Shown piece after piece: positions 7,637 to 12,738 of a stretch of 12,738 nt of DNA. The DNA comes from an uncultured Clostridium sp. Its GTDB lineage: Bacteria; Bacillota; Clostridia; Lachnospirales; Lachnospiraceae. The position numbers were made by a program, and so were the translations under genes. The notes beneath the pieces are model-generated. The model was given only the letters and a program-made list of their open reading frames with translations. It had not been told where the DNA came from and searched no databases. The stretch covers positions 1 to 12,738 of the forward strand of contig CAJJLI010000016.1 of NCBI GenBank assembly GCA_905192625.1. Reading direction: 5' to 3'. Numbering within the stretch: position 1 is the first letter of the stretch; each line of letters starts with the position of its first letter.

Positions 7637-9829
7637 TTACTCGTTCTTTCTCCAGTTATCATAATAAATATAATCGGAAACTTGAATTTGCCCTGTCTTA
7701 TTTCCCTGTGAACCACCGTTTTCCGATGTTCCAGAGGCATACTCTCTGAAATAGCGATTTACATCTTTTTCATTCGCTGAAAATATCTCCTCAAGCATTC
7801 CATTCGGGGCATTGATACTTGCACCTGGAAAGAGAGAAATCGTCCCCTTCGCTATAATTAATCCTGTATATTCCCCTTGCAAGCGAACCGAACCCGTAGC
7901 GATTACAATTCCTTTTCGTCCACCACTTGGTAGATTATCATTCACTGGAATCTCAAATGTGCTCTCTTCATTGTCGACGATATAAATAACATATTGCGAA
8001 CCAACAACCACCGTCTTAACCCCATTCTCATAATTATTTTTTATATCATCGTTTTTTATATTCTCAGAATGAATGAGCGTATGAAATAATGAATCTTTAT
8101 CGTAAGGTTCACCAATGGATAGTTCCGTTAAGTTTTCTTTTAGTGCATCGTACTTATCGGATAAATTGGACGCCATTTGAACGAATGCTTGAAGATTTAC
8201 ATTATCTACTGCATCTGGATTGATTGTATTGGAGTGCAAGACGCTTTTTCCTGTTTCGGAATCAAAGGTAAACACATTTCCCAACGACATTCTAGTATTT
8301 AAAGGATTTATTTTAATACTTGTTGCAAAGCGTTTTACATTATTGTCAATAATTCCAACACTCGCCCCTTGGTTATACACTTCGTAATATTTCTGCATAT
8401 ACAGATTCGCCTTTTGCTTTGACGCAAATTTCAAATAATAGTAAACAAAATTTTGCTTGTCTCCAAGTTGGTATACAATCTTTGTATAACCATTCTCTGG
8501 GTCTACATATTCTTTTAAATTAATTTTGCTATTCGAAACTATCTTATCAAAGTCTACTTCTTTTACACCATCCAAACGTTCGTCTAACATACTCACAGGC
8601 ACCGGATTTTGACCACACCAAATGTATTCCGAAGGAACAAGATATATCAATTGGTTTCCCTTAATCGCTAAGGACTCCCCTGTCTGGACGTTTCCTTGCT
8701 CTTCCTTATAGTCATTTCCTTTCGACAAGGGATCTAAAAATGCCCGTCCAGCAATGACTAATTTATTTGTACCAGATAAATCTAGGCTTGACTTATAACC
8801 ATTTAAGATGACAGCACTGCTGTTGGAAGCTTTTTCATCTGCATCTGTTGCTGATTTTTTATAGCTATCATAACTATATCCGTAGTATTCACCTGAAATA
8901 GTCACAGAACTATTTTCTGCATTTAGCATCAAATCATCTGCCACATAGCAACGTCCATCCACTTGTATCGAAGTCGGGTAATTCGAGGATGTAATCGCGT
9001 CTGTTTCAATATTTCTAGCCCAAATCTTTGGGTTATCCAAAATGTTTAGTGAACTACGTTCTTGTACTTGAATATCTCCTCTTGTGATAATGTAGGATGC
9101 ATTGCTAATATTTAAACTGGAACCATTATTAATTACGATACCACCAACCCCTGCGTAGGCGTTGCCTTTTACCGACACATGAGGCGCCGTATCTACTACT
9201 ATCTTTTGATCTGCAATTAAACTATACTCTGAAAATGTTGGTCGTACGCTAGCTGCAGAATAATTAAAACTAAGACTTGGCACTTCAATTACAATATCTG
9301 TTGTAATGCTTGTTTCATAACTATTCTCGTCCACATATTTTACCGAAATATTCTTTAAAGCAATCTCGCTTGTATCGCTTAAGGTATGTATCAGTAGCTG
9401 ATTCGTTCCTTCCATTGTTATAAAAACAGCTTCTCTTTGTTTTATTAGGTTCATAATAAAACTTCGACTATATTTAGAGGAATCCGTGGCATCTCCTAGT
9501 TTTTCTAACAAACCCAGTACAAAAGCACTGTGAAATATTTGCTTTTTTTCATCTTCCGTTTTATCGATATAATGTCCCATTGCCTCATTGTAGGCCTCTT
9601 CCAGCTCTATGGCGGCAACTTCTTCTATGCCCTTTTTTATTTCATCAATGGCAATCTCTGCTCCATAAAAATTTGACTTCGCTAAGCGATCTACGGATTT
9701 CATCTGAATATTATTCACCGCTACGGATAGTAAAACAGAGCAAAGTATACTAACAAAGCTTATGCAAACAATGACTAGTATTAAGCTTCCTCCCCGATTG
9801 TCTGAGATTAAGTTCCTTTTTCTTTTCAT
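7637..9829 (-). CDS. PilX/GspK-like minor pilin with large beta-rich extension
   Basis: A 730-residue protein starting MKRKRNLISDNRGG/SLILV. The basic leader and the hydrophobic helix (about 15-38) resemble PilX/GspK N-termini. If cleavage follows Gly14, mature position 5 is Val rather than Glu; absence of Glu5 is known for GspK, the tip subunit. Residues about 40-110 are helical. Residues about 199-365 consist of short repeated strands rich in Asn, Ser and Gly ('GGIVINNGSSLNISNASYII' is one), suggesting a beta-solenoid. A second such patch lies near 636-680 ('GIVIATGSVRLQGEYTGLII'). The usual PilX is under 200 residues and GspK near 320, so this is much longer. AAAGGAGGAA lies before ATG 9829, and the upstream stop is only 3 bases away, so translation is probably coupled. 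Function at the pilus tip is inferred. Confidence 0.8.
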   Translation of the reverse strand: MKRKRNLISDNRGGSLILVIVCISFVSILCSVLLSVAVNNIQMKSVDRLAKSNFYGAEIAIDEIKKGIEEVAAIELEEAYNEAMGHYIDKTEDEKKQIFHSAFVLGLLEKLGDATDSSKYSRSFIMNLIKQREAVFITMEGTNQLLIHTLSDTSEIALKNISVKYVDENSYETSITTDIVIEVPSLSFNYSAASVRPTFSEYSLIADQKIVVDTAPHVSVKGNAYAGVGGIVINNGSSLNISNASYIITRGDIQVQERSSLNILDNPKIWARNIETDAITSSNYPTSIQVDGRCYVADDLMLNAENSSVTISGEYYGYSYDSYKKSATDADEKASNSSAVILNGYKSSLDLSGTNKLVIAGRAFLDPLSKGNDYKEEQGNVQTGESLAIKGNQLIYLVPSEYIWCGQNPVPVSMLDERLDGVKEVDFDKIVSNSKINLKEYVDPENGYTKIVYQLGDKQNFVYYYLKFASKQKANLYMQKYYEVYNQGASVGIIDNNVKRFATSIKINPLNTRMSLGNVFTFDSETGKSVLHSNTINPDAVDNVNLQAFVQMASNLSDKYDALKENLTELSIGEPYDKDSLFHTLIHSENIKNDDIKNNYENGVKTVVVGSQYVIYIVDNEESTFEIPVNDNLPSGGRKGIVIATGSVRLQGEYTGLIIAKGTISLFPGASINAPNGMLEEIFSANEKDVNRYFREYASGTSENGGSQGNKTGQIQVSDYIYYDNWRKNE

Positions 9830-9832
9830 ATC

Positions 9833-10909
9833 CTATTCCTCCTTTGTGGAATGGAATTCAACTAAAAGTTCCCCCATATCAAAATCCGTTCCAGCTGGAA
9901 ATATACGCACGGTCACATCATATATTCTGTTTTTTGCCTCATCTTTTTTTACCAATGGATTCGAATTAACTCCAAAATTAGCATTGCTATATAGATTCAC
10001 CCCAAGTGGTAGTGCCCCTACCAATGCCTCTGGTAGGGTAGTAATTGACGTTTTAGGCTCTTGTCTTACCACATACACATCAATATCCTCTATGATTGTG
10101 ATATCTTTCGTGATGGATAATTGGTCACTATAACTGGGATAATAAAATAAATACACATTGCCAATCGTTGCATGAAATGCTTTATTGGTAATGGTATATC
10201 GCTCATTTTTACATCCTTCCACGGTGGGCGCTGAAAAATCAAACTCCACACTCACTTTAATGCTTCCATCTACCTTGTTTATTTCAACAATCATCTGTTT
10301 TACTAGCTGTTCCCTGATATCTAAGGAACTCATTTCTGTTATTGAATAAGTAGGGTCATCTTTATGCAATTCCCTCTGCTCTGCAATGTAATTCACATGA
10401 TTTGCATAAAGCGCCGCTATGGCCAATTCAGTTTCATAGGATTCAATTGCTAAGATATTTTTTGGAATATTAATGTCTGCTATGATTGGCATTTCAAAGG
10501 TATTGTATCCAATCTTTTCACCTGACGGGTCCGTTGGATTCTCTACGCGATAAGCAGATGCATCCATTGTTATGAGTGCATCATACTTCTTGTTATTGTT
10601 TTCTATGCCTTTCTTTGCGAAATAGTATACTTCATTTGGCACATCCATAAATCCAGAGGAATCCTTGTATTCATCCTTAATCTCTAGAAACGTTTTCGCC
10701 TTGATATCTTCTAATATATTCTGTGCAATGAAGGTATCTTTTTGTATGCGGTCTGATTTTGAATTGACTTTGTATATCGTCACAAATTGTTGCAATAAAG
10801 GCGTAACAAGTAGGGCTAGAATTAATATGCTAATTAATACTTCAACAAAGGAAAATCCGTGGTCATTAAGACCCTTACGGTCCCTATTGTATCTCTTCTC
10901 TTGTTGCAT
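9833..10909 (-). CDS. PilV/GspI-like minor prepilin, long form
   Basis: A 358-residue prepilin. The leader of 18 residues ends ...GLNDHG/FSFVEVLISILIL, with Gly at -1, Phe at +1 and Glu at +5. The hydrophobic helix is followed by 'AQNILEDIKAKTF', the conserved helix of PilV/GspI proteins. These are normally 120-190 residues, so the C-terminal ~200 residues are an added, strand-rich domain. The frame can also start at GTG 10918, but AGGGGTGAT (10922-10914), a near match to the extended anti-Shine-Dalgarno complement, is best placed for ATG 10909. Its stop lies 3 bases from the next start, so it is cotranslated with the PilX-like gene. Two small palindromes lie upstream between it and pilO. Confidence 0.85.
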   Translation of the reverse strand: MQQEKRYNRDRKGLNDHGFSFVEVLISILILALLVTPLLQQFVTIYKVNSKSDRIQKDTFIAQNILEDIKAKTFLEIKDEYKDSSGFMDVPNEVYYFAKKGIENNNKKYDALITMDASAYRVENPTDPSGEKIGYNTFEMPIIADINIPKNILAIESYETELAIAALYANHVNYIAEQRELHKDDPTYSITEMSSLDIREQLVKQMIVEINKVDGSIKVSVEFDFSAPTVEGCKNERYTITNKAFHATIGNVYLFYYPSYSDQLSITKDITIIEDIDVYVVRQEPKTSITTLPEALVGALPLGVNLYSNANFGVNSNPLVKKDEAKNRIYDVTVRIFPAGTDFDMGELLVEFHSTKEE

Positions 10910-10913
10910 CCAA

Positions 10914-10922
10914 ATCACCCCT
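10914..10922 (-). promoter_or_regulatory. Shine-Dalgarno that decides the PilV-like start
   Basis: AGGGGTGAT on the minus strand matches AGGAGGTGAT with one base missing. AGGGG is 8 bases from ATG 10909. For the alternative GTG at 10918 the same bases would overlap the start codon, so ATG 10909 is preferred. Confidence 0.6.
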
Positions 10923-10982
10923 ACTCTTCTCTATATCCATTTTAAAATCCCTATGTATACTTAAATGGCCTTTTAACGTATC

Positions 10983-11035
10983 AGTGAATCACTCCAACAT
11001 TTTAGATATCATGGATAAAATGAATGAGTCATTCA
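10983..11035. promoter_or_regulatory. Two perfect dyads in the pilO to pilV-like gap
   Basis: AGTGA-A-TCACT (10983-10993) and TGAATGA-G-TCATTCA (11021-11035) lie in a 123- to 132-base gap. Both share the TGA...TCA pattern around a central base and are 38 bases apart. They could be operator half-site pairs or chance. No clear promoter accompanies them. Confidence 0.25.
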
Positions 11036-11041
11036 AATACA

Positions 11042-11863
11042 TTAATCAAGTATTGAGTTCTCAATAGAATCGAAAATATTGTCTACTCCTATATGTATTC
11101 CTGGAACCTTAATTTCTTCTTCCTGCTTATCAATTCCATCCAAAGCATATAAATTAATTGTTAACGTACCTGTTAGATTGCCTGTCGTATTATCAAAGGC
11201 AGCCGAGATATCAGTCAAGTTCATTTTTTCTTCATTCTCATTGATGAATTCTATACACTTTTTTAACCCTTCATAACTCGTTTGGTAGGTTAAGACAATG
11301 GAGGTGCGATAACCCGTTATTGTAGCGTTAATCAATAAATTTGAACTATCACGAGAGGAATCGTTTGTTGTTGCTTTTTTTGTAACGTCCATAGTACTTT
11401 CATTGTTTGCTGTGTTATTCTCTGCTACATCGCTATCTTGTTCTGATTCGTTTGTACTAACATTTTCAGAGGATTGCATATTACTTCCCTGGATACTTCC
11501 AGAATAGAATTTTGAAATATCTTGAAAATTTATTGATGATATTTTAATATCTGCATAATCTTCAAGTTCGGTTATCAGCATTATGCTTTTTTCCTGAGTA
11601 ATACGAACCGGATATTCTCCTAACATTTCATGTATCTTTTCCTCGTATTCTTTGGTTTCGGTGATAAATTTTTCTTCTTGATTTTTCTTTATCTGCAATT
11701 CATTCACTTTTGAAGTTAATAACAGATTTTCATTATGTAGGTTATCTGCACGTTCTGTAAATGGTACATACCCAAACTGATATGCACAAAAAAGTATAAG
11801 GAGGGTAAATAATAAAAACAAAAGATTCTTCTCATGATCTGTGAGATTACTTGCTATCTTCAT
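11042..11863 (-). CDS. pilO: Type IV pilus inner-membrane protein PilO
   Basis: A 273-residue bitopic membrane protein: short cytoplasmic N-terminus, membrane helix at about residues 13-31, then a Lys/Glu-rich coiled coil at about 36-82 and a mixed alpha/beta C-terminal domain. This is the PilO/GspM layout, and PilO pairs with PilN outside the membrane to link PilM to the pilus. A segment at 121-174 is almost only Asn, Ser, Thr, Asp, Glu and small residues, and looks like a disordered linker inserted before the last domain ('SYEGLKKCIEFINENEEKMN' is the conserved helix there). The ATG lies 17 bases inside the end of the PilM-PilN frame, with AGAGGAGGTC six bases upstream, so the two are translationally coupled. 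Confidence 0.8.
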   Translation of the reverse strand: MKIASNLTDHEKNLLFLLFTLLILFCAYQFGYVPFTERADNLHNENLLLTSKVNELQIKKNQEEKFITETKEYEEKIHEMLGEYPVRITQEKSIMLITELEDYADIKISSINFQDISKFYSGSIQGSNMQSSENVSTNESEQDSDVAENNTANNESTMDVTKKATTNDSSRDSSNLLINATITGYRTSIVLTYQTSYEGLKKCIEFINENEEKMNLTDISAAFDNTTGNLTGTLTINLYALDGIDKQEEEIKVPGIHIGVDNIFDSIENSILD

Positions 11864-12668
11864 TTCCGACCTCCTCTGTAACAGTATTGTATTGCGCTGT
11901 TACGACAAATCGTACCGTCACCACACCATTTTTATTATCTTCTACTGTGATACCACTTGTATTTATTTGAGATAATATTGAAATTGATTTTAGTTGTTGT
12001 AATACCATCGCTGCTGTTTCCTTAGAATCTGCTTTTACACTAAGTGTTATGGCATTGGAAGCAATCATAAACGATTCGATCAACGAATTTGACGGAAGTT
12101 TATCTTCTAATTTTGAAATCAACTCCCCTAATTTCTGGTTTGGATGATTCGTCGCATCATACATTTCTTTTACCATGTTATATTGATTTTTCGCATTGAT
12201 ATGTGCGGTATAAACACGGTCAATTGTCGATAAGTATGCGATTTGCTGTGTCAATTGCACGTTATCTTGTTCTTCGGTTATCACATCCAGGTAAGAGGTC
12301 AACAAAAGTAAAATACTAATAAGACATGAGCCAACCAACATTACAATCCTTGAATGGATCCGATTTTGTTTTTTCTCGCTCAGCAAAAATTCTTTTGGCA
12401 AAAAATTGATAGAACGTGTTGCTGCACCAATGGCTGCTATGTACTCACCCTGCTCTAGTTTCGTCATGGAATCGTCTTTTGGAAACACAACCAAAGGGAG
12501 TTCTTCTAGTACATTTACAACAAGCCCAGTTTCATGCTTGAGCAATTCTTTCATACCACGAAATCTAGAGCCCTGCCCCGTAATATAAATTTCCTCAATT
12601 TTTTCAGCCGGATATTTTGATGAATAGTAATCAATCACACGTAGTATGTTATTGATCAATAAGTTCAA
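11847..12668 (-). CDS. PilM C-terminal part fused to PilN
   Basis: Numbered from a possible TTG start at 12668, residues 1-85 are the end of a PilM actin-like ATPase domain: 'VIDYYSSKYPAEKIEEIYIT', the nucleotide-site turn ITGQGS (29-34), and the closing 'GEYIAAIGAATR'. Without a break comes SINFLPKEF (86-94), equivalent to the INLLP peptide at the start of PilN that docks into PilM. A membrane helix follows (about 107-127), then a coiled coil and a small alpha/beta domain to residue 273. The order cytoplasmic actin-like domain, helix, ferredoxin-like domain equals that of GspL in type II secretion. The start shown is only the first usable codon after an in-frame TAA at 12683-12681. No good Shine-Dalgarno precedes it, so the true gene probably extended past the right edge and is interrupted here. 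Confidence 0.7.
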   Translation of the reverse strand: MNLLINNILRVIDYYSSKYPAEKIEEIYITGQGSRFRGMKELLKHETGLVVNVLEELPLVVFPKDDSMTKLEQGEYIAAIGAATRSINFLPKEFLLSEKKQNRIHSRIVMLVGSCLISILLLLTSYLDVITEEQDNVQLTQQIAYLSTIDRVYTAHINAKNQYNMVKEMYDATNHPNQKLGELISKLEDKLPSNSLIESFMIASNAITLSVKADSKETAAMVLQQLKSISILSQINTSGITVEDNKNGVVTVRFVVTAQYNTVTEEVGNEDSK

Positions 12669-12680
12669 AGATTCCGTAAT

Positions 12681-12737
12681 TTAAGATCTAAGGGCTTGGT
12701 TATTTATATAATCTTCATCCACATCCACCGCTGCCGC
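12681..12737 (-). pseudogene. Upstream PilM fragment ending at an in-frame TAA
   Basis: From the right edge the same frame as the PilM-PilN gene reads AAAVDVDEDYINNQALRS, then TAA at 12683-12681, then ITESLNLLINN and onward. Both sides look like one continuous PilM helix leading to 'ILRVIDYY'. TAT or TAC would need one base change to become TAA. Either the gene carries a nonsense mutation or the base is wrong. Only 18 codons are visible, so the PilM identity of this piece rests on frame and continuity. Confidence 0.5.
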
Positions 12738-12738
12738 T

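Noticed and set aside
9762..10133. Plus-strand frame of 123 codons spanning the PilX-like and PilV-like junction
   Set aside because: It is antisense to two well-supported prepilin genes and reads as a frame shadow.
12681..12683. Stop-codon reassignment or selenocysteine/pyrrolysine insertion at the PilM TAA
   Set aside because: Known insertions use TGA or TAG, and TAA ends several other genes in this window.

Overview
The window looks like a low-GC Gram-positive chromosome, most likely from the Clostridia and plausibly a relative of Lachnospiraceae. The reasons are A/T-rich codon use, strong Shine-Dalgarno sites of the AGGAGG type, and genes of a Gram-positive type IV pilus (T4P) system that has pseudopilins but no secretin in view. 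All genes lie on the minus strand, so transcription runs from high to low coordinates.

In transcription order the window holds: the end of a PilM module fused to a PilN module (to 11847), pilO (11863-11042), a PilV/GspI-like minor prepilin (10909-9833), a 730-residue PilX/GspK-like minor pilin with a long beta-rich body (9829-7637), a GspH/FimU-like prepilin (7360-6863), a PilW/GspJ-like prepilin (6479-5976), and a 1484-residue membrane-anchored surface protein with a DUF5057-like segment (5906-1452). A hairpin at 1408-1362 probably ends this unit. A separate PAS-domain gene starts at 1114 and runs off the left edge.

The genes make sense as one T4P operon. PilM/PilN/PilO form the inner-membrane platform. 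The four minor pilins match the H/I/J/K quartet that caps pili and type II secretion pseudopili. The giant exported protein sits where Gram-negative minor-pilin operons carry pilY1. It has an EF-hand-like acidic loop, so a tip adhesin or sensor role is an attractive inference. ATPase, platform PilC, prepilin peptidase and major pilin are not in view.

The oddest DNA lies between the GspH-like and PilW-like genes. It is a nested tandem array of about sixteen degenerate 23-bp units, organised in a 115-bp higher-order repeat, and its last unit is the ribosome-binding site and start codon of the PilW-like gene. A second, unrelated-period (16 bp) repeat sits directly before the GspH-like gene and also contains that gene's likely Shine-Dalgarno. 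The PilM-PilN frame carries an in-frame TAA at 12683-12681, with recognisable PilM-like sequence on both sides; this is either a nonsense mutation or a sequence error.
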